DNA from: Arenibacterium halophilum
GTDB taxonomy: Bacteria > Pseudomonadota > Alphaproteobacteria > Rhodobacterales > Rhodobacteraceae
NCBI RefSeq assembly: GCF_005938225.1
Contig: NZ_VCPC01000001.1
Coordinates: 434,001 to 498,000, forward strand
Length of the DNA stretch: 64,000 nucleotides
Direction of reading: 5' to 3'
Made by a program: the position numbers and the translations under genes
The notes under the pieces: model-generated
What the model was told of the DNA's origin: nothing
Databases searched by the model: none
Seen by the model: the letters and a program-made list of their open reading frames with translations, nothing else
Part shown: piece by piece, positions 1 to 7,839 of the stretch
Layout of the letters: each line of letters opens with the position of its first letter
Numbering within the stretch: the first letter of the stretch is position 1

Positions 1-258
1 GTGCGGTCGGGCGGGTACATCGACTATTTCCAGATCCTGTTCGACAGCCATCACATCATCTACGCCGAAGGCATTGCCGCCGAATCCATGCTGGTGGAAC
101 CGCGCACGCGCCCGGCTCTGCCACCTGAGTTGCTGGACCGGCTACCCGGACTTCTGCCCAACCATGGCAGCCGCGACGCACATGGCACCGACGTTCAGAA
201 GGCGTTGCTGGACCGCCCCGATGCCATCGACCTGCTGCGCCGCGCCTCGATGCAGTAG
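1..258 (+). CDS. Hint-domain protein, C-terminal fragment (5' end outside window)
   Basis: The frame is open from base 1 to a TAG at 256-258, so only the last 85 residues or so are present. The stretch YFQILFDSHHIIYAEGIAAES resembles the last part of the Hedgehog/intein (Hint_2) domain common in large secreted Rhodobacterales proteins, where an LFDxHHxxxAxG-like strand is followed by an acidic ES pair. Members of that group are thought to self-process or to be exported, but no catalytic Cys or splice junction is visible in this fragment. The following gene is convergent, with its stop codon directly abutting. Family assignment is likely; function of the whole protein cannot be judged. Confidence 0.6.
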   Translation: MRSGGYIDYFQILFDSHHIIYAEGIAAESMLVEPRTRPALPPELLDRLPGLLPNHGSRDAHGTDVQKALLDRPDAIDLLRRASMQ

Positions 259-621
259 TTAATAGAAAAACTCCTCGCGCACGATCTTGCCATCGGCCAC
301 GTGGTAAACTGCCACTTCCTTCATTTCGAAAGCGTTTCCAGTGGCCTTTTCACGCCCCTGCGCCTCGAAGATAACGGCAAACCGGTCATCGCCATGCGGA
401 AATGGATCGCTGACCGTTCCATCGGTCATCTCCATGTTCTGATCCCACCAGTCATGCTTGGCCTTGATCCCATCCAGCCCCGCGCATTCACGGCCCGAGC
501 CCGTATCGCGCGCCTCAACCGAGATCGCGTGATCGGCATAAAGCTTATCCAGGTTCTCGGCAGTCCGGTTTTCGCGGCAACCGGCAACCAGTTCTGCGGC
601 AATCTCTTCCAGTTTCATCAT
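259..621 (-). CDS. SnoaL-like / NTF2-fold family protein
   Basis: This 120-residue protein has the size and pattern of the SnoaL-like NTF2 superfamily: an N-terminal helix, a central WWDQNMEM segment and C-terminal beta strands ending HVADGKIVREEFFY. Such proteins are small cone-shaped dimers that bind or isomerise small hydrophobic molecules; most are uncharacterised. The start is supported by a GGAGG box just before two consecutive ATGs (621 and 618); the second has the better spacing. It is divergent from prfC. No substrate can be inferred. Confidence 0.75.
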   Translation of the reverse strand: MMKLEEIAAELVAGCRENRTAENLDKLYADHAISVEARDTGSGRECAGLDGIKAKHDWWDQNMEMTDGTVSDPFPHGDDRFAVIFEAQGREKATGNAFEMKEVAVYHVADGKIVREEFFY

Positions 622-732
622 TTTCCTCCAAAATGTTCACGTATTGTTCCCACCCTGCCATAGCCCGTCGATTCGGGCCAGCGCCTTTCGCACGCGCTTG
701 CGCCGCGCCATGGCTTGTCCTATTGCGATGCC

Positions 733-2340
733 ATGCTTGACGCCGCTTCCAACCGCTCCGAATTGCCCGCCGAAATCGCCCGGCGGCGCACCTTTGCCAT
801 CATCTCGCACCCGGATGCGGGCAAGACGACGCTGACCGAAAAATTCCTGCTGTACGGTGGCGCGATCCAGATGGCGGGCCAGGTCCGTGCCAAGGGCGAA
901 GCGCGGCGCACGCGGTCGGACTTCATGCAGATGGAAAAAGACCGGGGCATTTCCGTCTCGGCCTCGGCCATGTCGTTCGACTATGCCAACTATCGGTTCA
1001 ATCTTGTCGACACGCCCGGCCACAGCGATTTCTCCGAAGACACCTACCGCACCCTAACGGCGGTGGATGCGGCGATCATGGTGATCGACGGTGCCAAGGG
1101 CGTCGAAAGCCAGACCCAGAAACTGTTCGAAGTGTGTCGCCTGCGCGACCTGCCGATCTTGACCTTTTGCAACAAAATGGATCGGGAAAGCCGGGATGTC
1201 TTCGAGATCATTGACGAAATACAGGAAAACCTGGCCATCGACGTGACTCCGGCCAGCTGGCCCATCGGCATGGGCCGCGATTTCCTTGGCTGTTATGACA
1301 TCCTGCGCGACCGGCTGGAGCTGATGGATCGCGCCGACCGCAACAAGGTGGCGCAAAGCATTGAAATCAAAGGGCTGGACGATCCCAAGCTGGCCGAGCA
1401 CGTTCCTGCCGCGCAGCTTGAGAAACTGCGCGAAGAGCTTGAGATGGCGCGCGAACTGCTGCCCCCGCTTGATGCCAAATCCATGGCCGAGGGTTCGCTG
1501 ACGCCGATCTGGTTCGGTTCGGCGATCAATTCCTTCGGTGTGAAGGAACTGATGGAAGGCATCGCGAACTATGGCCCCGAGCCGCAGATTCAATCCGCCA
1601 CCCCGCGCGAGATTTTACCCGAGGAAACAAAGGTTTCCGGCTTTGTCTTCAAAGTGCAGGCCAATATGGACCCCAAGCACCGCGACCGGGTGGCCTTTGT
1701 GCGCATGGCCTCGGGGCACTTCCGTCGCGGCATGAAGCTGACGCATGTGCGGTCAAAGAAGCCGATGACGATCTCGAACCCGGTGATGTTTCTGGCGTCT
1801 GACCGGGAACTGGCGGAAGAGGCCTGGGCCGGTGATATCATCGGCATTCCGAACCACGGCCAGTTGCGCATCGGCGACACGCTGACCGAGGGCGAAGACC
1901 TGCGGGTTACGGGCATCCCTTCTTTCGCGCCTGAACTGTTGCAGGGCGTGCGCGCGGGCGATCCTATGAAGGCCAAGCACCTGGAAAAGGCGCTGATGCA
2001 ATTCGCCGAGGAAGGCGCGGCCAAGGTGTTCAAACCCTCGATCGGCTCGGGCTTTGTGGTCGGCGTGGTCGGCCAGTTGCAATTCGAGGTTCTGGCCAGC
2101 CGGATCGAGCTGGAATACGGCCTGCCGGTGCGCTTTGAGGCGTCGCAGTTCACCTCGGCCCGCTGGGTTGGTGGCGAGCGCGCAGCGGTTGAGGCCTTTG
2201 CCAATGCCAACAAGCAGCACATCGCTCACGATCATGATGGCGACATCGTATACCTGACGCGCCTGCAATGGGATATCGACCGGGTCGAACGGGACTATCC
2301 CAAGGTCAAGCTGACCGCGACCAAGGAAATGATGGTCTGA
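733..2340 (+). CDS. prfC: peptide chain release factor 3 (class II release factor GTPase)
   Basis: RF3 is a cytosolic GTPase that recycles RF1/RF2 from the ribosome after termination. The GTPase motifs are intact: P-loop SHPDAGKT at residues 25-32, DTPGH at 93-97 and NKMD at 147-150. They are followed by a translation-factor beta-barrel and the RF3-type C-terminal domain. I chose the ATG at 733 (535 aa, close to the 529 aa of E. coli RF3) over an upstream TTG at 715, because conservation begins around SELPAEIARRRTFAI. The gene is monocistronic, with a strong bidirectional terminator just after the stop. Confidence 0.95.
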   Translation: MLDAASNRSELPAEIARRRTFAIISHPDAGKTTLTEKFLLYGGAIQMAGQVRAKGEARRTRSDFMQMEKDRGISVSASAMSFDYANYRFNLVDTPGHSDFSEDTYRTLTAVDAAIMVIDGAKGVESQTQKLFEVCRLRDLPILTFCNKMDRESRDVFEIIDEIQENLAIDVTPASWPIGMGRDFLGCYDILRDRLELMDRADRNKVAQSIEIKGLDDPKLAEHVPAAQLEKLREELEMARELLPPLDAKSMAEGSLTPIWFGSAINSFGVKELMEGIANYGPEPQIQSATPREILPEETKVSGFVFKVQANMDPKHRDRVAFVRMASGHFRRGMKLTHVRSKKPMTISNPVMFLASDRELAEEAWAGDIIGIPNHGQLRIGDTLTEGEDLRVTGIPSFAPELLQGVRAGDPMKAKHLEKALMQFAEEGAAKVFKPSIGSGFVVGVVGQLQFEVLASRIELEYGLPVRFEASQFTSARWVGGERAAVEAFANANKQHIAHDHDGDIVYLTRLQWDIDRVERDYPKVKLTATKEMMV

Positions 2341-2346
2341 GCCAAC

Positions 2347-2380
2347 GAAAAAGCCCCCGGCAGCACCGGGGGCTTTTCCT
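2347..2380. terminator. bidirectional intrinsic terminator
   Basis: A perfect 9-bp stem (AGCCCCCGG at 2352-2360, CCGGGGGCT at 2366-2374) encloses the loop CAGCA. An A-run lies on the left and a T-run on the right. It can therefore stop both prfC (plus) and the convergent VPLPA-CTERM gene (minus). Confidence 0.9.
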
Positions 2381-2400
2381 GTTCGCGCTGATCGGAAGGA

Positions 2401-3036
2401 TCAAGCAGCTTTCTTCTTGCGACGACGCAGCGCGGCAAAGCTGCCCAGACCGGCGATCAGCGCCCAGCCGGCGGCCGGAAGCGGAACCTGGCCCGGGTTG
2501 ATAACGCTGCCGGAGATGGTGAATTGGCCGTTCATCGCCGGGTTCAGAACAGACCATTCTGCTGTCGGGTTCGCAATGGGCGTCCAGGTAAACTGGTATG
2601 TACCGGCTGTCAGCCCAGAGAATACCGCACCTTGCCAATGATCAACGCCGCCGCCGCAGGTGTTCGGCGTGGAAACCAATGCACCCCCGCTTGAAAGGCA
2701 CCCGTTCGGCGCATAGAAGTTGGTTGTCCCGTCAATAAGCCCATTCGGCTTGTTGACCCCCTGATAGCCCGCATAACCTTGCCACGTTGTCCCGCCAAGA
2801 CCAGCCGCCAGCGTGAAAGCAACGGTTTGGTTGTACGTTACGTCGACCCCGGTCAGGTTCATCGACCCTTCCAGGTGGTGCGTTGATGTACCATGATTAT
2901 ACGTTCCAAGCCAGACAGCGACTGCGCCAGGCCCCGAGTTCGCATAACCGATCGACGTCGCGTGGGCCGAAGCGCCGGTGCCGATCACTGCTGCAATCGC
3001 CGCAACCGCAGCCGTCTTCAAAAGTTTCAGTTTCAT
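2401..3036 (-). CDS. VPLPA-CTERM sorting-domain secreted protein
   Basis: A 211-residue exported protein. It begins with a signal peptide (MKLKLLKTAAVAAIAAVIG, probable cleavage after GASAHA) and ends with the tripartite VPLPA-CTERM signal: VPLPAAGW, a hydrophobic span, then the basic tail RRRKKKAA. In Rhodobacterales this tail is recognised by an exosortase (XrtD type), which cleaves and reanchors the protein at the surface or in the extracellular matrix. The middle is rich in Gly, Asn, Thr and Tyr and contains three Cys; I recognise no domain. A second protein of this class lies at the far end of the window. The exosortase itself is not here. Confidence 0.8.
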   Translation of the reverse strand: MKLKLLKTAAVAAIAAVIGTGASAHATSIGYANSGPGAVAVWLGTYNHGTSTHHLEGSMNLTGVDVTYNQTVAFTLAAGLGGTTWQGYAGYQGVNKPNGLIDGTTNFYAPNGCLSSGGALVSTPNTCGGGVDHWQGAVFSGLTAGTYQFTWTPIANPTAEWSVLNPAMNGQFTISGSVINPGQVPLPAAGWALIAGLGSFAALRRRKKKAA

Positions 3037-3377
3037 AACCTTCTCTCACACTAAAGTTGTTTTCAAATCTCACACGCTGCGGAAAGCAAGCACCGCAAGC
3101 ACCATAAATTTACCATAAAGTTAACAAAATTTGAAGAAAATTGTTTTTCGATTTTCCGTGGAAACGGTCAACAACCGCACTAATTCGGGTGAAAATCTTG
3201 CCACTGTCCACGTAACAGAGACAACCGACCGCTCCGTACCTGACACGCGTCTACGCAGCGATGAAACGGACCACCAAATGTGGCAGCTTCATGGCGGACA
3301 CGTCCAACCATAATGGCTTGACCCCGCCACGGCCCGCGTCATGATGGAATGACGGTAACGCGCGCGGGGCCACCTTC
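3037..3377. other. AT-rich intergenic region between divergent genes
   Basis: This 341-bp gap separates the VPLPA-CTERM gene (minus) from the glycosyltransferase gene (plus). It is clearly more AT-rich than its surroundings at 3050-3190. It contains two direct copies of ACCATAAA (3101-3108 and 3112-3119, 11-bp period) and a CtrA-like site. The one open frame inside (3131-3313, 60 codons) has no ribosome binding site or recognisable product. The minus-strand promoter is probably in the AT-rich part. Confidence 0.6.
3110..3125. promoter_or_regulatory. candidate CtrA-type binding site
   Basis: TTACCATAAAGTTAAC matches the TTAAC-N6-TTAAC form of the alphaproteobacterial CtrA box with one mismatch, in the left half-site. 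It lies about 75-90 bp upstream of the VPLPA-CTERM start codon. CtrA controls motility and surface genes in Rhodobacterales, so a role in expressing a surface protein is plausible. A single degenerate motif in AT-rich DNA is weak evidence. Confidence 0.35.
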
Positions 3378-4319
3378 ATGACAACCTGGGGCATCGTCGC
3401 CACCATCCGCGCGGATCACACGACCATCCTGAATTTCGCGGCCCACCACCTCGAACTGGGTGCGCACCGTCTTTACCTCTATCTGGACGAGCCCAACCCC
3501 ACGGCCGAAGCGGCGCTGAAGGCGCATCCCAAGGTCCGCCTGCGGGTTTGCGATGCGGGATATTGGAAACGGCAAAATGGCAGCCGGCCTGCCAAACATC
3601 AGGTGCGCCAAACCCTGAACGCAACACATGCCTATGCCCGCCCTGCCGAGGTGGACTGGCTGGCGCATATTGATGTGGACGAATTCCTCTGGCCCGAAAC
3701 CGGCGTCGCCGAGGCGCTGACCGCCCTTCCCGCGCAGGCCTTCACCGCGCGCGTGCGCCCGGCCGAAGCATTGGCTCCGGACACGCCCGATTTCTATGCT
3801 CCAGCCACCGCCTTCAAGGCAATGCATATCGACCGCACCGCGCGCGATCGCAGCACTGCACGGCTGTACCCCGACTATGCCGCCCATATCGACGATGGCT
3901 TCCTAAGCCACGTTGCCGGCAAGATTTTCCTTCGGACCGGCATGGGCGACATAGAGTTCCGGATCCACAACGCCCGTAAGGGCGAGTTGCAGAACCCCGG
4001 CGCTGTGGATTTGACCACTGTGTCGCTGTTGCATTGCCACGCAAACGATTGGGAAGATTTCCGCAGCCGGTTCGACTATCGCCACAGCCATGGCGCCTAT
4101 CGCGCCGAGCTTGGGCGCAAAGGGCCAAGCGGCCTGACGCTGCACGAGGTGTTTGCCGCGCTGCTGGACAGCGAAGGCGAAGACGGGCTTCGCCGGTTTC
4201 ACGACAGCCTGTGCACCGCCACCCCTTCCCATTGCGCCGCGCTACAGGCCGAGGGGCTACTTCGCATTCACGATCTGCAACTAGAGCAAAAGCGCGCGCG
4301 GCAATTTCCGCAACATTGA
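3378..4319 (+). CDS. glycosyltransferase family 2 / GT92-like protein
   Basis: This 313-residue cytosolic protein fits the Glyco_tranf_2_4 / GT92-like group. The N-terminus (TTWGIVATIRADHTTILNF) is followed by the HHLELGAHRLYLYLDEP strand typical of this family. A DVDEF metal-binding DxD-type motif lies at residues 99-103, and a late HCHANDW segment may complete the active site. Donor and acceptor are unknown; relatives act on cell-surface glycans. A single gene between a divergent secreted protein and the helicase promoter, with no polysaccharide cluster around it. Confidence 0.8.
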   Translation: MTTWGIVATIRADHTTILNFAAHHLELGAHRLYLYLDEPNPTAEAALKAHPKVRLRVCDAGYWKRQNGSRPAKHQVRQTLNATHAYARPAEVDWLAHIDVDEFLWPETGVAEALTALPAQAFTARVRPAEALAPDTPDFYAPATAFKAMHIDRTARDRSTARLYPDYAAHIDDGFLSHVAGKIFLRTGMGDIEFRIHNARKGELQNPGAVDLTTVSLLHCHANDWEDFRSRFDYRHSHGAYRAELGRKGPSGLTLHEVFAALLDSEGEDGLRRFHDSLCTATPSHCAALQAEGLLRIHDLQLEQKRARQFPQH

Positions 4320-4333
4320 CTGCCAAGCGCAGG

Positions 4334-4360
4334 TATTTGTTGCCCATTTCGCAACAAATA
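4334..4360. promoter_or_regulatory. 10-bp perfect dyad downstream of the glycosyltransferase gene
   Basis: TATTTGTTGC (4334-4343) and GCAACAAATA (4351-4360) form a perfect inverted repeat with a 7-base spacer, 15 bp after the glycosyltransferase stop and about 40 bp upstream of the helicase -35 box. It has no T-run after it, so it is a poor intrinsic terminator. It could be an operator or an mRNA 3'-end hairpin. Confidence 0.45.
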
Positions 4361-4401
4361 TCCAACGTCGTCTGCTAGCGCGGGCGTTACGGACATGAAA
4401 T

Positions 4402-4430
4402 TTGACCCTTTGCGCTTATTTTGCTATGGG
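4402..4430 (+). promoter_or_regulatory. predicted sigma-70 promoter of the DEAD-box helicase
   Basis: TTGACC (4402-4407) and TATGGG (4425-4430) are separated by exactly 17 bp. The start codon at 4528 would leave a GC-rich 5' leader of about 90 nt. A long leader is common for cold-induced helicase genes. Confidence 0.45.
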
Positions 4431-4527
4431 CAGCGTCACATGCGGGCCGCGCAGGCCCCGGCGGGCCATCCGGGCCCGATTTATCAGACGCGCGGGCCGG
4501 AACAGTGTCCGCGAATTGCGGATACAC

Positions 4528-5985
4528 ATGACCAAGTTTTCTGACCTGAACCTGAATCCCAAAGTATTGAAGGCCGTTGAAGAGGCCGGATACGAAACCC
4601 CCACTCCGATCCAGGCTGGCGCCATTCCGCCCGCTTTGGAAGGCCGCGACGTCCTGGGAATCGCCCAGACCGGCACCGGCAAAACCGCAAGTTTCACACT
4701 GCCGATGATCACCGCGCTGGCCCGTGGCCGCGCCCGCGCCCGGATGCCGCGCAGCCTTGTGCTGTGCCCCACCCGCGAATTGGCCGCACAGGTGGCCGAG
4801 AATTTCGATACCTACGCGAAACACGTCAAACTGACCAAGGCGCTGCTGATCGGCGGCGTGTCCTTTGGCGAACAGGACCGGCTGATCGACAAGGGCGTCG
4901 ACGTGTTGATCGCAACCCCCGGCCGCCTGCTGGACCATTTCGAGCGCGGCAAGCTGATTCTGTCGGACGTGAAGATCATGGTTGTGGACGAAGCCGACCG
5001 GATGCTGGACATGGGGTTCATCCCCGATATCGAGCGGATTTTCGGACTGACGCCCTTTACCCGTCAAACGTTGTTCTTCAGTGCCACCATGGCGCCCGAG
5101 ATCGAGCGCATCACCAATACCTTCCTTTCCGCGCCTGAACGGATCGAGGTTGCCCGCCAGGCCACCACGAGCGAGACGATCACCCAGGGCGTGGTGCTGT
5201 TCAAAGGCAGCCGGAAAGACCGTGAAGCCAGCGAGAAGCGCGCAGTGCTGCGCGCACTGATCGACGGCGAAGGTGATAAACTGACCAACGGCATCATCTT
5301 CTGCAACCGCAAGACGGATGTGGATATCGTCGCGAAATCGCTGAAAAAATACGGCTATGACGCGGCACCGATCCACGGCGATCTTGACCAGTCGCAGCGC
5401 ACCCGCACGCTGGACGGGTTCCGTAACGGCGCGTTGAAAATCCTTGTCGCGTCGGACGTCGCTGCGCGCGGGCTGGATGTCCCCAGCGTCAGCCATGTGT
5501 TCAACTTCGATGTGCCCAGCCACGCCGAAGATTATGTGCACCGGATCGGCCGCACCGGCCGCGCGGGTCGCGAGGGGACAGCGATGATGATCTGCGTTCC
5601 GCGCGACGAAAAGAACCTCGCCGATGTCGAGCATCTGGTTCAGCGGGAAATTCCGCGTCTCGAAAATCCGCTGAAATCCAGCGCACCGACCGAAGAGGCC
5701 GACACTGCTTCGAAGGACGAGCCGCGCAAATCCTCGCGCAGCCGGTCGTCGTCTTCGCGCCGCAGCGCCGCACGGGACGAGGTTGCCGACGAAACGCCCC
5801 GGGCAGAAGCCGCAAAGGCAGAGCCTGCCAAGTCCGAGCCTGCCAAGAAAGACAACCCGTCGCGCTCGGACGATCGTGGTCGGTCGCGCAAATCGTCTGA
5901 CCGGCGGGATCAGGATGTTGTCGGGCTGGGCGATCATATGCCCAGCTTCATCGCGCTCAGCTTTGCCGAGCGGCGCGCCGGATAA
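4528..5985 (+). CDS. DEAD-box ATP-dependent RNA helicase
   Basis: A 485-residue RNA helicase of the RhlE/CsdA-like bacterial group, which unwinds RNA in ribosome assembly and mRNA decay. All core motifs are present: PTPIQ (25-29), AQTGTGKT (46-53), PTREL (81-85), DEAD (154-157), SAT (185-187) and HRIGRTGR (338-345). The C-terminal 100 residues are a Ser/Arg/Lys/Glu-rich disordered tail that ends with the conserved-looking GDHMPSFIAL. The ATG at 4528 is chosen because the family homology begins at MTKFSDL; the frame is open further upstream but lies over the promoter. It is convergent with RNase J, a possible partner in RNA decay. Confidence 0.93.
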   Translation: MTKFSDLNLNPKVLKAVEEAGYETPTPIQAGAIPPALEGRDVLGIAQTGTGKTASFTLPMITALARGRARARMPRSLVLCPTRELAAQVAENFDTYAKHVKLTKALLIGGVSFGEQDRLIDKGVDVLIATPGRLLDHFERGKLILSDVKIMVVDEADRMLDMGFIPDIERIFGLTPFTRQTLFFSATMAPEIERITNTFLSAPERIEVARQATTSETITQGVVLFKGSRKDREASEKRAVLRALIDGEGDKLTNGIIFCNRKTDVDIVAKSLKKYGYDAAPIHGDLDQSQRTRTLDGFRNGALKILVASDVAARGLDVPSVSHVFNFDVPSHAEDYVHRIGRTGRAGREGTAMMICVPRDEKNLADVEHLVQREIPRLENPLKSSAPTEEADTASKDEPRKSSRSRSSSSRRSAARDEVADETPRAEAAKAEPAKSEPAKKDNPSRSDDRGRSRKSSDRRDQDVVGLGDHMPSFIALSFAERRAG

Positions 5986-6006
5986 CACCCTCAAGCAGTA
6001 ACGCAC

Positions 6007-6044
6007 AAAGACCGGCGCGCTTTGGCGCGCCGGTCTTTTCTTTT
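6007..6044 (+). terminator. intrinsic terminator of the helicase gene
   Basis: A 14-bp perfect stem (arms 6007-6020 and 6025-6038, loop TTTG) is followed by TTTTCTTTT. It lies 22 bp after the helicase stop codon. Confidence 0.92.
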
Positions 6045-6072
6045 GATCGCACCATATGCCCAGGGCGAAACC

Positions 6073-6125
6073 GCAGAGGCCGTCGTCCTGTGGGCGCGCT
6101 GTGCCCGCAGGACGACGGCCTCTGC
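6073..6125. repeat. long inverted repeat between convergent genes
   Basis: Two 23-base arms (6073-6095 and 6103-6125) are complementary at every position except one G-T wobble; the loop is 7 bases. It sits between the helicase terminator and the hairpin after RNase J. Neither side has a good T-run, so its purpose may be 3'-end protection, transcriptional insulation or a structured RNA rather than simple termination. Confidence 0.8.
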
Positions 6126-6135
6126 CTTTGCACCC

Positions 6136-6163
6136 GCGCGTCCCGGGTCTCAACGGGACGCGC
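6136..6163 (-). terminator. hairpin directly after RNase J (3' end of the nuo-rnj transcript)
   Basis: GCGCGTCCCG (6136-6145) pairs with CGGGACGCGC (6154-6163) in a 10-bp stem whose base is 5 bp after the rnj stop. No T-run follows on the minus strand, so termination here would need Rho or the larger hairpin that comes next. Confidence 0.5.
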
Positions 6164-6168
6164 TTGGC

Positions 6169-7836
6169 TCAGCTTAGGCGGCTGACGACAACGGTCACCT
6201 CTGGCTTCTTGCCGATCTCATCCTGCGCTGTCTTGCGCACAATCCGGCGCAGCGCCTCTTCAATGGCCGCATCATCGCGCAATGTCTTGCGGTTGGCGCG
6301 ATTCAGGAATTGACTCAGGTCTTCTTCCAGCACCTCGACCAGCGCCGCACGCGAACGCCCGGTTTCCGGCAACCCCATGATTTCGCACCAGGGATCGCCA
6401 AGCAGCTCGTCCTCGTCATCCAGGATCAAGGTGACGATCACATGGCCGTTCAGTGCCATCCGGATCCTGTCGCGCACGACACCATCCAGCGCGCCAATCT
6501 GCACTGCACCATCAAGGTAGGTCCGCCCGGTTTCGATGTACTCGGCGACGCGGGGTTCGTTGCCTGTCAGATCCATCATCATGCCGTTCACAACCAGCGC
6601 CGATTGCAGCCCCGCAGCTTCGGCCAGCTTGGCATGTTCGCGCAGGTGGCGGTGTTCGCCGTGCATCGGGATCAGCATCTGAGGTTTCACGATGGCGTGC
6701 AAGCGTTCCAGATCGGGGCGGTTCGCATGACCCGAGACGTGATACAGCCCCGAGCTGTCGTCCACCACATCCACGCCCTTTTCCGAGAACGCATTGATGA
6801 TGCGGATCACACCACGTTCATTACCCGGGATCGTTTTCGAGGAGAACAGGAACAGATCGCCTTCTTTCACCTCGAGCCCCTGATATTTGCCGCGCGCCAA
6901 CTGGGCGCTTGCGGCCCGGCGCTCGCCCTGGCTGCCCGTCACCAGCAACATCAGGTTTTCACGCGGGATATCCTTGGCGGCATCGGTGCTGACCACCTTG
7001 GGGAAGTCCGTCAGCACGCCGGTTTCGATGGCCGCCTCGACCATCCGGCGCATCGCGCGCCCCAGCAGAACGATTGACCGCCCTGCCCGCTCGCCCGCTT
7101 CGGCCAGCGTCTTGACACGCGCCACGTTGCTGGCAAAGGTCGTCGCAACCACCATGCCGCTCGCCTGCGAGACCAGTTTTTCGATCTCGGGGCCCACAGT
7201 CGCCTCGGACCGGCCCGGCATCGGGGAAAACACGTTGGTGCTGTCGCAGATCATTGCCTTGACGCCACCGGCCGACACCTCTGCCCAAAGCTCGGGGTCA
7301 AAGGGTTCACCCACGATCGGCGTCTGGTCCAGCTTGAAATCGCCGGTGTGGATCACGCGGCCCGCCGGGCTGTCGATCACCAGCGCGCCACTTTCGGGGA
7401 TCGAATGTGACATCGGCAGGAAACCAACGCTGAACGGCCCCGCCTGCACCTGCTCGGGCCAGGCAGAGGCAGTGCGCACGGCATCTTCGGGATGGCCGTA
7501 TTCTTCCATCTTGCGGCGGGCGATATTGGCCGTGAAGGCGCGCGCATAGACGGGTGCGCCAAGCGCCTCGTAGCACATCGCCACCGCGCCAACGTGGTCT
7601 TCATGGGCGTGGGTGACAAAAATCGCATCCAGCCGGTCGGCCCGCTCTTTCAGCCAGGTCATGTCCGGCAGGATCAGATCAACCCCCGGCGTGCCGTCCA
7701 TATCCGGGAAGGTCACGCCAAGATCGACAAGGATGAACCGCTCCTTGTCCGGCTCACCATAGCCGTAGACGTAGGCATTCATCCCAATTTCACCCGCCCC
7801 ACCAAGGGGCAGGTAGATCAGTCGCTTACTGCTCAT
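6169..7836 (-). CDS. rnj: ribonuclease J
   Basis: A 555-residue metallo-beta-lactamase / beta-CASP nuclease of the RNase J family, which degrades and matures RNA by 5'-3' exonuclease and endonuclease action. The zinc-binding HAHEDH motif is at residues 76-81. Later beta-CASP features include GSQGE and HVSGHANRPDL, and a C-terminal RNase J domain ends the protein. Alphaproteobacteria use RNase J alongside RNase E, especially in rRNA 5' maturation. It is the last gene of the nuo transcript, 3 bp after coaX. Confidence 0.95.
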   Translation of the reverse strand: MSSKRLIYLPLGGAGEIGMNAYVYGYGEPDKERFILVDLGVTFPDMDGTPGVDLILPDMTWLKERADRLDAIFVTHAHEDHVGAVAMCYEALGAPVYARAFTANIARRKMEEYGHPEDAVRTASAWPEQVQAGPFSVGFLPMSHSIPESGALVIDSPAGRVIHTGDFKLDQTPIVGEPFDPELWAEVSAGGVKAMICDSTNVFSPMPGRSEATVGPEIEKLVSQASGMVVATTFASNVARVKTLAEAGERAGRSIVLLGRAMRRMVEAAIETGVLTDFPKVVSTDAAKDIPRENLMLLVTGSQGERRAASAQLARGKYQGLEVKEGDLFLFSSKTIPGNERGVIRIINAFSEKGVDVVDDSSGLYHVSGHANRPDLERLHAIVKPQMLIPMHGEHRHLREHAKLAEAAGLQSALVVNGMMMDLTGNEPRVAEYIETGRTYLDGAVQIGALDGVVRDRIRMALNGHVIVTLILDDEDELLGDPWCEIMGLPETGRSRAALVEVLEEDLSQFLNRANRKTLRDDAAIEEALRRIVRKTAQDEIGKKPEVTVVVSRLS

Positions 7837-7839
7837 ATA

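Noticed and set aside
3131-3313. 60-codon plus-strand frame in the AT-rich gap
   Set aside because: No ribosome binding site and no similarity I can recognise; lies in probable promoter DNA.
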